A DNA stretch of 27,518 nucleotides from Zygnema cylindricum. Its lineage: Eukaryota; Streptophyta; Zygnematophyceae; Zygnematales; Zygnemataceae. Where the stretch lies: NCBI GenBank assembly GCA_037447655.1, contig JBBHKE010000155.1, positions 1 to 27,518 on the forward strand. The letters are read 5' to 3'. The notes under the pieces were generated by a model. The model had not been told where the DNA came from, ran no database searches, and was given only the letters and a program-made list of their open reading frames with translations. This document shows positions 19,115 to 27,518 of the stretch, in pieces. The translations under genes and the position numbers were made by a program. Every line of letters begins with the position of its first letter. Positions within the stretch are counted from its first letter, which is position 1.

Positions 19115-19424
19115 AAGTCCTCATAGTGGACAACTTCCAAGAAACCTCTAGGATAACCCTGACCCCTTTGTGTTTCAGCAAGAACAACTTCCACCCTGTC
19201 TTCTCTAAGGAGCTTAGGCAGCCATGGCTCTAGCTCCCTATCTAGCCTTCAGTGACTATAATAAGTGTTGGGGCTTGGAGAGGGGAGTTAGAGGTAGACT
19301 ACCTCTACCTTTTAGAGAAGACAGGGTGGCAGTTGCTCTTGCTAAACACAAAGGGGTCAGGGTTATCCTAGAGGCTTCTTGGAAGCTGTCCACTCTGAGG
19401 ACTTATGGAGGTCTTAGAGTTTCA
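19095..19424. repeat. Right terminal palindrome of element E (330 bp)
   Basis: The arms of about 115 bp, 19095-19209 and 19310-19424, are reverse complements, reading TGAAACTCTGAGACCTCC inward from each side through ACCCTGTCTTCTCTAA. The centre (about 19210-19309) holds a U3-type block with GGCAGCCATGGCTCTAG and GTGACTATAATAAGTGTTGGGG. So a fragment of U3 is enclosed by two inverted U5 ends. Confidence 0.9.
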
Positions 19425-19429
19425 ATTAA

Positions 19430-19915
19430 ATCCTCATGAACATAGATAGAGACATCACATATTTCAGAAGAGGAAACTCACATTAATTCTCATACATTAA
19501 CTCTACATTTATTTCTTCTTAGGTTCTCTTTAGTGGTATCTAATTCTCTCACTAGCTGGCATTTTAACTTAGACGCAGATACATCTAAAAATCTAATTCT
19601 AGAAGCGTCACATGTACGTTGACGCATAATAGAGTACAACGTAAATTGAAACTACTCGAAACGAAACGTCTAGAAGTACAATACCTAAAGTACAACTTAA
19701 CCTACGTGAAACGAAACTGCTAAAAGTACTACGCACGAACCGAAAGTACTAGAAGTCTCGTACACAAAAGAAATCTACCATACCGTTCACACTTAATCAA
19801 ACAAAACTAAAATTACTAATGAAACGAAACAAAATTCGCGATGTGACGCGCGACAAAACTGACCCACACTAAATACGAACCTACATTGACAAAATCCCAC
19901 ATTGCAATCCTAACA
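19430..19915 (-). repeat. Element D 3' LTR, main part
   Basis: 486 bp matching 23471-23956. With 16331-16433 it makes a 589-bp LTR. It ends CAATCCTAACA next to the polypurine tract. The repeated GAAACGAAAC and AAAGTACTA motifs give it a distinctive composition unlike the other LTR family. Confidence 0.95.
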
Positions 19916-19926
19916 TTCCCTCTCTC
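19916..19926 (-). other. Polypurine tract of element D
   Basis: On the minus strand GAGAGAGGGAA lies directly before the LTR start TGTTAGGATTGC. Confidence 0.75.
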
Positions 19927-19958
19927 AATATGAGGATTTAACAAACTACTGATCAGAC

Positions 19959-20533
19959 TCAAAATAATCTTAACTTTGGTCTCCCTCTAATAAAGACATC
20001 ATGCATTGCAGCTTTAGTTAACATATGTGCTGCCTCCTCAAGAGTAGGGACATATATATATTCTAACTCTTTATTCTTCACCAAATCTCTCACAAAATGC
20101 CACTGAAATAAAATTGTGATATTTATCACTAGCTTTCATTTGAAGACTTATTCTCTTAGGCGCTTTTCCCTTATTCTCTTGATTACTCCTCCTAACAACC
20201 ACTTCTTCTTCCATTACATTTTTTTCACTCTTTTCAGAAATTGATGGCATACTTTTTTCACTAATTTGACTTTTCCATGATAATTTTGAACTCTCGGTAT
20301 TATCATCATTCAAATTGGATTCCAAAGCAAATTTGTCAGAATTTGAAACTTTACCAAATTTCGGTTTCTGTTTTGGAGTCTCATAGTGATCGTCTTCCTC
20401 ATCCGCCGAATCCGCCACTTCGAACTCCTCCAAACTGTTTTCTTCTTCAAAATCCAAGCTTTGCTCCTTGCTGTTCGAATATTCCATGGTTGCCTTTAAA
20501 TTCTCGTGGAATTCAACATTCTGTGACTCCACT
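19959..20533 (-). pseudogene. Element D integrase-to-RT linker fused to RNase H tail
   Basis: The frame 20532-20071 is an acidic and serine-rich linker (SLDFEEENSLEEFEVADSADEEDDHYE) ending RRSNQENKGKAPKRIS, which in copia polyproteins stands just before reverse transcriptase. It passes directly into KASDKYHNFIS and, after a frame change, VRDLVKNKEL, YVPTLEEAAHMLTKA and the stop at 19959-19961, which is the very end of RNase H. So the reverse transcriptase and most of RNase H, probably over 1 kb, have been deleted near 20130-20150. The element would need enzymes supplied by a relative. Confidence 0.8.
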
Positions 20534-21460
20534 ACGTTTCACGTCACAGGATTGAAGATCCGATATTGATTCGAATTCGCACTATATCCGACAAAGAATC
20601 TACTCCAACTTCGTGGACTAAACTTGCCGGTTCGTTTGTCTCGGTCAATATATACGGTCGCTTTGCAACCCCAAATTCTTAAATGTCGTACGGAAGGAAA
20701 CCGTCCACTCCAAAGTTATTGAGGCGTCTTCTCACCAGAAATCGAATTCAATCTTCGATTACTCACATAGTTTGCCGTGACTATGGCTTCTCCTAAAGCG
20801 AAGCATTGTGATTCGTGCTATGAAACATCGCACGCACCATTTCTTGCAACGTCTTGTTTTTCCTTTGAGCCACTCCATTGTATTCGGGTGAATAAGCGGC
20901 GATAAATTGTTGCTTGATTCCCCGCTCTTCACAAAACTCTCTAAATGCAATAAATTCTCCACCATTATCCGACCTCACGGCTTTCAATTTCTTGTCCGTT
21001 TCCCTTTCAGCCATCACAACAATCTTCTTAAAATAATCCAGTCTCCGACTTTCTTTTCAAAAGATACACCCAACTCTTTCGGGTAAAATCAACAAAAAAA
21101 ATAAAAATAAAAATATCTATTTCCCTCAAGACTCCTCGGCTTAATAGGTCCACATAGATCCACATGAATAAGTTCCAAAGGTTGACTCGCTCGAAATTTT
21201 ACATTTTTGACAGGATGAGGTTTCCTCATTTGCTTCCCCTTGCTACAACCATTACATCCATTCACCTTTTCTCCGGTCGCCAATTCCAAATCTCTCACCG
21301 AAGAATTCTTAATCATCCTTTTAATGTTTTCCTCCGAAGTGTGGCATAACCGATGATGCCAAAGGCTAAGGTCGCCTTTCTCCATCTCCACGGAAAGCAT
21401 AGAAGGTTCCTCTTTAGCCGGCCGTTTCCAAATAAACTTACTAACCAAATTATCCGACAC
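20534..21460 (-). pseudogene. Element D integrase
   Basis: Frame 21460-21089: DLSLWHHRLCHTSEENIKRM and CNGCSKGK form the HHCC zinc module, then LELIHVDLCGPIK with the first catalytic Asp. A frameshift follows around an A/T-rich run at 21090-21115. Frame 21017-20793 has AVRSDNGGEF with the second Asp, and EYNGVAQRKNKTLQEM, where the expected catalytic Glu is Gln (CAA for GAA), which should inactivate it. The C-terminal part, LRIWGCKATVYIDRDKRTGKF and RFFVGYSANSNQYRIF, continues to about 20534 with a stop near 20730. Confidence 0.85.
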
Positions 21461-21873
21461 AAATCCTTCCCCAATTTGAATTCCTTTTTACTTTTAATCA
21501 TGATTCTAAAATCCTCCAAATAAATGACTCTACCTCCGGCCTTTTGAATTTGAGGAAAACTAACCAAATTCACCACTCTATAGGGAATAAACAAAGCATC
21601 ATTCAACTTAGCTTTATGCACTCTAACATTTCCAAATTTATCTCTCACCGGTAAATCAATTCGGACCGTTCCAACCGTGTCCACCGCAATCACATGTCCA
21701 CTCGCAACCGTGACATTCTTTGGAACCGTAATCTTCCTTATATCCAAAAATAGATTTAAATCCGTACACACACGGTGAGTTGCGCCGGTATCAATAATCC
21801 AATCTTTTTCACAATGATTACTAGAAGCCGAATTCAAAATTGCTCCGGTTTTCTCGTCCAATAAAATAGCCAA
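21313..21873 (-). pseudogene. Element D protease
   Basis: It has KDWIIDTGATHRVC with the intact D-T-G retropepsin triad, then VTVASGHVIAVDTVGTVRIDL and AKLNDALFIPYRVVNLVSFPQIQKAG, the standard copia protease pattern. A frameshift near the end separates it from the integrase frame. By motif it is the best preserved protease in the window along with E's. Confidence 0.85.
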
Positions 21874-21888
21874 ATTGTAATATCGCTC

Positions 21889-23317
21889 CTAAATATCTTT
21901 TTCAAATTCCGTATAATTTCCTTGATAACCGGATCCTCTTAATTGGCCACGATCGCGTCCGCGTCCGCGTCCTCGGCCACGTCCTCGTCCATTTCTTCGA
22001 TCATCATAAAAGGAAGAATTTTCCCGTTCTCGTTGGAAACAACGAGAGCTCACATGACCCCACTTTGGCAAATATTGCATCTCTTCTCCTTATCCGGGCA
22101 CTCGGCTACAACATGCCCAATTTTATCACATTTGAAACAAGTCACGTTAGTGGTGTTAGATTTATCAAATTGTCTTCTACTAAATCCAACATTTTGACTT
22201 CTTCCTCTACCTCTTCCTCTAAAATTTCCTCTTATACCCCCTCTTCTTTGGAACAAATTAAGATCTGAGGAATCCGAGGTAATACATTATGAATTCCACT
22301 ACTTTCAAAACCTCTACCTACACTCTCTCTAGACTTCTCGATGGACTTCAAAAAATTCTCCGCATATTCAAGTGTAGCCTTCCTTTTAAATTGAATTATT
22401 TCACTAGACGCAAAATATCTTTCGGGTAATCCCTCTAAAAACACTTGTAACTCTTCATTTCCGGGTACAATTTTACCAAGACTACTCAATTGCTCCAACA
22501 AAATATAAAATCTTTTGACTCCAACATCTATTGACTCATTATGCTTAAACTTAAACTTAATGAAATCCTTAAACACATAATTTGCCTTATCTTTGACTCC
22601 TTTCTCAAAATGATTTTCTAACGCTTGCCAAAATTTATGTGCGGTATCATGAATAAGAAAATAATCATGGATTGATCTGGTACAACATTGAATCAATCCA
22701 TTCATGGCCGCCATATCTTTCAATCTCCACAAATTTTGTGCCTTGGGATCTTTTGGCATTTTCTCCTTGCCGTTGACGTTCTTCCATAACTTCTTCAAGA
22801 TGAGACTCGCTCTTATGTTCTTCTTCCAAATAGCGTAGTTTGATCCATCATAGATAACCGGCTTGCCTCCCATTCGAAAATCTTCTTCTCCTTCCAACTC
22901 ACTATCAAAATCAAAATCCTCTTCTATCTTTTTCTTTTTCATACATTTTTCATCATCATCCGAATTATCTGAGCTGCTACTAGAACTAGAGCTAGAGCTG
23001 CCCTTGAATTCCTCTTTCACCGAAACATTTTCATTTTTCACCTTTTTATCCTTCTCTTTCATAAATTTCTCCCACTCCTTATAAGTGCCTCTATCTAACC
23101 GAATGTCATAACTTTCCTTCTCTTTAGGTTGATCCAATCCGAAGGGTTTAGCTGGCAATGACTCCTCGGACTTTGGCGCAATTCCTTCACCGAAACTGAA
23201 TTCTCGTTCGCTCGGACCCCGAAGAGATGGCTCGGGTATCGGCGAAGTTCCCAAGGTCCCCATAGGCATCCTTGGTCCGGATGGAGAGGGTGTGTTCTTC
23301 TTTTTCTTCCCTCCCAT
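21889..23317 (-). pseudogene. Element D gag, with two zinc knuckles and RG-rich tail
   Basis: A 361-residue open frame starts at the ATG 23317, 50 nt inside the left edge of the 5' LTR (minus sense). The N-terminus is lysine and proline rich, with a serine run (10 Ser) and an acidic patch. The capsid segment begins VIYDGSNYAIWKKNIRASL and includes KFWQALENHFEKG and LEQLSSLGKIVPGNEELQVFLEGLPERY. A frameshift near 22260 leads to RGNFRGRGRGR and CFKCDKIGHVVAEC. A second shift near 22075 leads to a second CCHC knuckle (CNIC ... WGHVSSRC) and an RG-repeat (GRGRGRGRGRDRG). It ends at the stop at 21889. This is a complete but frameshifted gag. Confidence 0.88.
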
Positions 23318-23353
23318 TCCTAATTCACAAGATCCTCAATGTGGAGCTAACCT

Positions 23354-23365
23354 GCTCCGATACCA
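23354..23365 (-). other. Primer binding site of element D
   Basis: On the minus strand TGGTATCGGAGC lies 2 nt after the LTR end CCTTTCA. It differs by one base from TGGTATCAGAGC, the common plant copia site complementary to initiator Met-tRNA. Confidence 0.85.
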
Positions 23366-23367
23366 AT

Positions 23368-23956
23368 TGAAAGGATCGATAACACAATCGGAATGCGCAG
23401 AAGTTGACAAATTACAATGCGGAAGCGAATTTAACTCACATCAAATATCAACCAGCTCTCATACATTAAATCCTCGTGAACATAGATAGAGACATCACAT
23501 AATTCAGAAGAGGAAACTCACATTTATTCTCATACATTAACTCTACATTGATTTCTTCTTAGGTTCTCCTTAGTGGTATCTAATTCCCTCACTAGCTGGC
23601 ATTTTAACTTAGTCGCAGATTACATCTAGAAATCTAATTCTAGAAGCGTCACATGTTCTTTGACACAAAATAGAGTACTACGCAAATTGAAACTACTCGA
23701 AACAAAACGTCTAAAAGTACAATACCTAAAGTACAACTTTACCTGCGTGAAACGAAACTGCTAGAACTACTACGCACGAACCGAAAGTACTAGAAATCGT
23801 GTACACAAACGAAATCTACCATACCGTTCACACTTAACCAAACATAACTAAAATTACTAATGAAACGAAACAAAATGCGCAATGTGACGCGCGACAAAAT
23901 TGACCCACACTAAATACAAACCTACATTGACAAAATCCCACATTGCAATCCAAACA
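23368..23956 (-). repeat. 5' LTR of element D (589 bp)
   Basis: Minus strand TGTTTGGATTGC ... CCTTTCA, with TG...CA ends and ATTTG duplication outside. Uninterrupted partner of the split copy. Confidence 0.95.
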
Positions 23957-23961
23957 ATTTG
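23957..23961. repeat. Target site duplication of element D, right copy
   Basis: ATTTG, identical to 16326-16330. Confidence 0.95.
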
Positions 23962-25146
23962 TGGAGGAAGGAGAAGAGAGCAAAATGTGCATGCTTATAA
24001 AGTCCTTATATGGATTGAACCAAGCTCCCCGACAGTAGAATAGGAAACAAGATGAGTTTCTCACCAATGTGGGATATATCCCGATCAGCTTTGACCACTC
24101 TATCTATATGTTTTAAGATGAGAATGGTGTGATTTTTATTAAAATTTATGTGGATGATGAGTTGGTGTTAAGTAAGTATTTGGAAAAGATCAATAAGTAA
24201 AAGAAAGATCATAGAAGCATATTTGACATGAAGGATTTAGGGGAAGCAAGAAATATTTTTGGAATCCAAATGGAGAGCGATATGGGGAAAATGATCATTG
24301 CACTTGCTCAGAAAGAAGCAATAGGTAATATGCTTGAGAAATTCTACATGGAAAAGATAAACAATTGGACCACTCCCATGGACTAGAAGAAGGTAAGTGA
24401 TGGAAATGTAGAAGGAGAAGTGATAATCTTAGATAATCAAATTAGTATAGCAAAGAGAGAGTTTATGAATTCTATCTCTTACACGCAGGTTGTAGGAAGT
24501 GATGTACTTTCTGAACTGTACTAGGCAAGATCTAGCAGCAGCAATTGGAGTACTCAAAAGGAGTCTTCATGATCTTAGGGAATGAGACTAGGAGACAGCG
24601 AACAGAGTCATGAGATATCTGGTGGAAACCAAAGAGTTATGGTTGCATTTGGGAGGGGAACACACTAATATCACTACTACGAGTGATGCCAATTACAAAG
24701 ATGCACCTATGAGAAGATGCACTTCTGGGTATGTGTTGTATGTGGGTGAAGGTGCTTGGTGATGGAACAGCAAGCAACAAAAGGTGGTTACTCAGTCTAC
24801 TATGGAGGTTGAGTATATGGCCTCTTGTTCTGTTGTGAAAGAGTTGATGTGGGTCAAGTCCTTGTTGCAAAAACTAGGGTATATGAAGGAGGGAGTGCAT
24901 GAAGTTTTTTGTGATAATCAAGCAGCCATTGCAATAACAACCAATCCAAAACATCATTTCAAAGCTTAGCATATCGAGATAAGATTGAGTTTCGTGAGGG
25001 AAAAAGTTGAAAATAAAATTAAGAATCTTGTGTATACGTATGATGAAGAAATGGTGGCTGACATGATGACTAAACCTGTGCCCTCTCCCAAGTTAAAATA
25101 TTGTATGAAAAAATGTGGTTTGAAAGAGAAATTCAAATTAGACTAG
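23962..25146 (+). pseudogene. Element C reverse transcriptase (C-terminal) and RNase H
   Basis: Continues the protein cut at 16330: EEGEESKMCMLIKSLYGLNQAP, then FDHSIYMF, stop, DENGVIFIKIYVDDELVLS with the YVDD catalytic motif, FDMKDLGEARNIFGIQME and AQKEAIGNMLEKF. RNase H shows TTSDANY, QSTMEVEYMASCSVVKELMW, VFCDNQAAIAITTNPKHHF, EIRLSFVREKVENK and ADMMTKPVPSPKLK, ending at TAG 25144-25146. There are about eight internal stops, and a frameshift near 24500. Confidence 0.9.
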
Positions 25147-25159
25147 AAAATAAAGGGAG
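25147..25159 (+). other. Polypurine tract of element C
   Basis: AAAATAAAGGGAG immediately before the TGTTGAAATC start of the 3' LTR. Confidence 0.8.
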
Positions 25160-25796
25160 TGTTGAAATCACTAGATTTATGGAGTATTTTCTCGGTCTGA
25201 ATAGCTTAGTAGAAAAAGAAAAGAAAATTGAAGGCAGTCTACCTCCACCTCTTTGCTCTATCCCCCATACTTGTAGTCACTGAAGGAGAGAGAGAGTAGT
25301 GGAGCCATGGCTACCTCAGCTCCATGACAGAACTAAAGAGGGACATGAGTCACTCTCAACAAAAGGTTGTGTCCGGCAAGACTCAAACCTCAGACCAGTG
25401 GAGCGAGGCGTAGCCGTCAGCTCTAATCGGTTTGTCGTAGGAGTTTGTTAAATTACATAGGTTGTGATAATTACTTAAACTGTGTTGTGATCTTTAATCG
25501 GATTAACGGAATTATGAATGAGGGGACATAGAATTAGATAATATATAGTGCGAGCATGATCCCGCACGAAACCATTGAATTGGACATTTGTTTCGACGAA
25601 TAACATTAAATGCCGGTTTTTGATTCAACGACACATATAGCCGCCGAGATCTTGACTCGTCACTTTTGCAGTTTTTGGACGTGGCATGACCTGGCGCCAC
25701 GTGGAGAGATAACATTTGATTGCGAGAAATCGGGGAACATAAATACTAGTAAAATGTGGACACGCGTCTACTCAATGGCCTTATCGTACACATGTC

Positions 25797-25833
25797 GTAC
25801 AAAAAGGACATCGACCGTAGTACCTTTTTGTAC
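25797..25833 (+). promoter_or_regulatory. Conserved dyad/hairpin in C 3' LTR
   Basis: The arms GTACAAAAAGG and CCTTTTTGTAC are perfectly complementary over 11 bp around a 15-base centre. Arm bases differ from those in A, B and F but still pair. Confidence 0.6.
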
Positions 25834-25939
25834 TGGATAGTTATTTGATTGGATCGTACAGCAGTAGATAGCGGTTGTGAGAGGGGATTAAGACTTAGAA
25901 GTTTTTCAGTAGACAGCCACCTCTCTCGTTGAGAGTTTG

Positions 25940-25946
25940 TATAAAT
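25940..25946 (+). promoter_or_regulatory. TATA-like box in C 3' LTR
   Basis: TATAAAT about 220 bp before the LTR end, after the dyad. F (minus) has the same motif and B has TATTTATA at the same place. This would put the RNA start (the U3/R boundary) about 190 bp from the LTR end, an inference from position only. Confidence 0.4.
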
Positions 25947-26160
25947 TGGCATTTTTGCCACCTCATAACTAATCGGCGTGTTGGCCGTTTTGAGTGATTA
26001 TTTTTGCTACGGACTCAATGAAGTCCAAACTGCCCAAGGTTGTAGTTAGATTGTCAACTTGTATGCTTGGGCAGCAGTGGATGTGGTTGAAAGTGGGTTA
26101 ATAAAAAACAACCTAAAGGCTTTTTGAAAAATGTAGTCCAATGGAGGACATAGAATTGCA

Positions 26161-26165
26161 AAAGA
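26161..26165. repeat. Target site duplication of element C, right copy
   Basis: AAAGA; the left copy at 11299-11303 is AAAGG. Confidence 0.75.
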
Positions 26166-26824
26166 TACTTTGGCCGATGTCCTTTCTGTACGGCCAGTGT
26201 AAGACGGGGCCATGGAGTGGACGTCTGTCGCCTCAAAAATTTTCACATGCCTTCCGAGATTCCTACTTCCAATTCTATCGTGCTACATGGCGCCAGGTCA
26301 TGTCACGCTTGAAAACAACCAAACCGGCCATTTCACGATCTCCACGATGAAGCATGCTATCGGATCTAAATCGACTTTTAATAATAGCCGCTAAAATATA
26401 TGTCTGGAACATTTGTTTCGTGCGGGTTTTTGTTCGCACTATATTACAACTAGTCTCGATGCTTGTTATCTCTAATTTCGTTAATCAGATTAAGGTTCCT
26501 TAGCAAATGTTTAAAAATAATTCAAACCCTATATACTCTAATGAATATCTACGATAGACCGGTAAGAAGTGACAGCTACTCCTCGCTCAACCGGTTGAAG
26601 TTTCGAGTCTTGGCACACTCAACTTTTTTGTTAAGAGTGACTTATTTCACTCTACAGTCTTTCCTGTGTAGCTAAGTCAGCCATGGCTCCACACCTCTCT
26701 CTCTCATCTTCACTGACTACAACAAGTATGAGGGCTACAAAGAGAAGGTGGAGGCAGACTGCCCGCGCTTTTACTTAATCTATTCAGACCTAGAAAATAC
26801 CCCCTATATCTAGTGATTTCAACA
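26166..26824 (-). repeat. Element G 3' LTR, U3 part (split by element C)
   Basis: The minus strand starts TGTTGAAATCACTAG at 26824 and runs through the U3 to GGCCAAAGTA at 26166, where C inserted. It continues at 11303-10973. The combined length is about 990 bp. Its CACGTG site has been lost (CTACATGGCGCC instead of CCACGTGGCGCC). Confidence 0.88.
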
Positions 26825-27518
26825 CTCACCTTATTTTCTACTTCAATTTTAATTTTTAATTTTAATCCACACTTTTCTCTACAATGTTTTCACTTGGGAG
26901 ATGGAACTTGTTTGGTCATCATATAAGCCACCATTTTCTTATCATCTTTATACACAAGATTCACAACTTTATTTTCAACATTCTCTCTTACAAAACTTAA
27001 TCTTATGTCCATATGTTTAGCCTTGAAGTGATGTTTTGGATTGGCGGCAATTGCAATGGCAGGCTGGTTATCCCAAAAAACTTCATGCACTCCTTGCTTC
27101 ATATACTCCAGTTTCAGCAATAAAGACTTAATCCACATCAGCTATTTCATAGTAGAATAACAAACCATGTACTCAGCCTCCATAGTGGATTGAGCAACCA
27201 CCTTTTGCAACTCCAACAGCAAACACCTTCCCCCATATACAACACATATCTAGAAGTCCATCTTCTCATAGTTGCATCCCCATAACAGGCATCACTACAA
27301 GTTGTGATGTCTGTGTGTTCCCCTCCCAAATGAAACCATAAATCCTTGGTTCCCACCAGATATCTCATGACTCTCTTGGCTTTCTCCTAATCTCTCTTCT
27401 TAGGATCATTTAGACTCCTAATGAGGACTCCAACTGATGCCACTACGTCAAGCCTAATATAGTTCATAAAGTAGATTAGGATTCCTACAACCCGTTTGTA
27501 AGGAATAGACTTCATAAA
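26825..27518 (-). pseudogene. Element G RNase H and end of reverse transcriptase
   Basis: Read leftward from the window edge: YKRVVGILIYFMNYIRLDVVASVGVLIRSLNDPKKRD (in part), then MRYLVGTKDLWFHLGGEHTDITTCSDACY, a frameshift near 27145, MWIKSLLLKLEYMKQGVHEVF, WDNQPAIAIAANPKHHFKAK (Trp replaces the usual Cys), MDIRLSFVRENVENK and MVAYMMTKQVPSPK. A purine-rich AAAATAAGGTGAG follows just before the LTR. This is the 3' end of an element whose body lies right of the window. Confidence 0.88.

Larger units (their letters stand above)
16434..19424 (-). mobile_element. Element E: composite copia-derived element with palindromic ends
   Basis: A 2991-bp insertion in D's LTR with a perfect 5-bp duplication. 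Each end is a palindromic block: left 16434-17155, right 19095-19424. Both begin TGAAACTCT and end AGAGTTTCA, so the whole element also has terminal inverted repeats. Between them, on the minus strand, lie gag, protease and an integrase that stops after RSDNGG and is fused to GGTGGGCCCATAACT, the reverse complement of a gag start. No reverse transcriptase or RNase H is present. The two terminal blocks differ in length and inner sequence, unlike LTRs made in one round of reverse transcription. Confidence 0.85.
16331..23956 (-). mobile_element. Element D: copia retrotransposon of a second family, deleted for reverse transcriptase
   Basis: Minus orientation. The 5' LTR is 23368-23956; the 3' LTR is 19430-19915 plus 16331-16433, split by element E. 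Each LTR totals exactly 589 bp. The PBS is at 23354-23365, the polypurine tract at 19916-19926, and the target duplication is ATTTG. My hand comparison of the LTRs gives about 40 differences in 589. The internal part is only 3.45 kb: gag, protease, integrase, linker and the tail of RNase H are present, while reverse transcriptase and most of RNase H are absent. Confidence 0.93.
11304..26160 (+). mobile_element. Element C: Ty1/copia retrotransposon with both LTRs, interrupted by H and D
   Basis: The 5' LTR is 11304-12308 and the 3' LTR 25160-26160, with a near-matching 5-bp duplication outside. Coding parts: gag 12289-13288, protease to about 13655, integrase 13660-14801, reverse transcriptase 15914-16330 and 23962 onward, RNase H to 25146. 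Removing H, D and E leaves an element of about 6.1 kb, a normal copia size. It inserted into G's 3' LTR. All genes are badly mutated. Confidence 0.9.
25160..26160 (+). repeat. 3' LTR of element C (about 1001 bp)
   Basis: It starts TGTTGAAATCACTAG after the polypurine tract and ends ATGGAGGAC...ATTGCA at 26160, followed by AAAGA. The CACGTG core is at 25698-25703, the dyad at 25797-25833, and a TATA-like TATAAAT at 25940-25946. It keeps the ATG that starts gag in the 5' copy. Confidence 0.92.

Noticed and set aside
16434-19424. Element E as a classic Mutator or other DNA transposon
   Set aside because: The target duplication is 5 bp, not the 8-11 bp of Mutator or hAT, and the ends and contents are copia sequence. 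No DNA-transposon transposase is present.
22863-23084. Plus-strand serine-rich open frame opposite D gag
   Set aside because: It is the antisense shadow of the acidic and serine-rich part of D's gag.
25160-26824. Inverted LTR pair as a third palindromic terminus like those of element E
   Set aside because: It is explained fully by C inserting in opposite orientation into G's LTR: the other half of G's LTR is at 10973-11303 and a near-matching duplication flanks C.

Overview
The window is eukaryotic and almost entirely a stack of nested LTR retrotransposons of the Ty1/copia superfamily (domain order gag, protease, integrase, reverse transcriptase, RNase H). I found no intact host gene, rRNA, tRNA or CRISPR array. 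The host is not certain. LTRs carrying CACGTG G-box motifs and heavy copia nesting favour a land plant. The one non-copia gene remnant, a pogo/CENP-B-like DDE transposase with GT-AG introns, resembles a type I associate mainly with oomycetes, so a stramenopile host cannot be excluded.

Left block (1-8813). Element A (minus; LTR 1089-2155, gag and start of protease 1-1108) lies head to head against element B (plus; gag to RNase H 2156-6550, 3' LTR 6564-7466), so A probably inserted into B just after B's 5' LTR. B in turn sits inside the gag of element F (minus; LTR 7808-8813). The missing parts of A, B and F should lie left of the window.

Middle (8814-10972). This is a decayed pogo-like transposase gene with three inferred introns, one of which holds an array of GCGACGAC hairpins. 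Its 3' end is cut by element G.

Right block (10973-27518). Element G (minus) has its 3' LTR split: 10973-11303 on the left and 26166-26824 on the right, with its RNase H at 26825-27518. Inside that LTR sits element C (plus, 11304-26160, near-matching 5-bp target duplication AAAGG/AAAGA). C is interrupted by an LTR-like insertion H (about 14802-15913) and, within its reverse transcriptase, by element D (minus, 16331-23956, perfect ATTTG duplication). D belongs to a different copia family: 589-bp LTRs, a PBS resembling the initiator-Met type, two zinc knuckles, and reverse transcriptase deleted. D's 3' LTR is interrupted by element E (16434-19424, perfect ATTAA duplication). E is the most unusual object here: a gag-protease-partial-integrase cassette whose two terminal blocks (722 and 330 bp) are each near-perfect palindromes that begin and end with the LTR/gag junction sequence.

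Elements A, B, C, E, F, G and H form one family. In it the gag start codon lies inside the LTR, 20 nt before its end, so gag appears to be read across the LTR/internal junction, and no standard tRNA-iMet primer site is visible. All coding regions are degraded by stops and frameshifts, so no element in the window looks autonomous.
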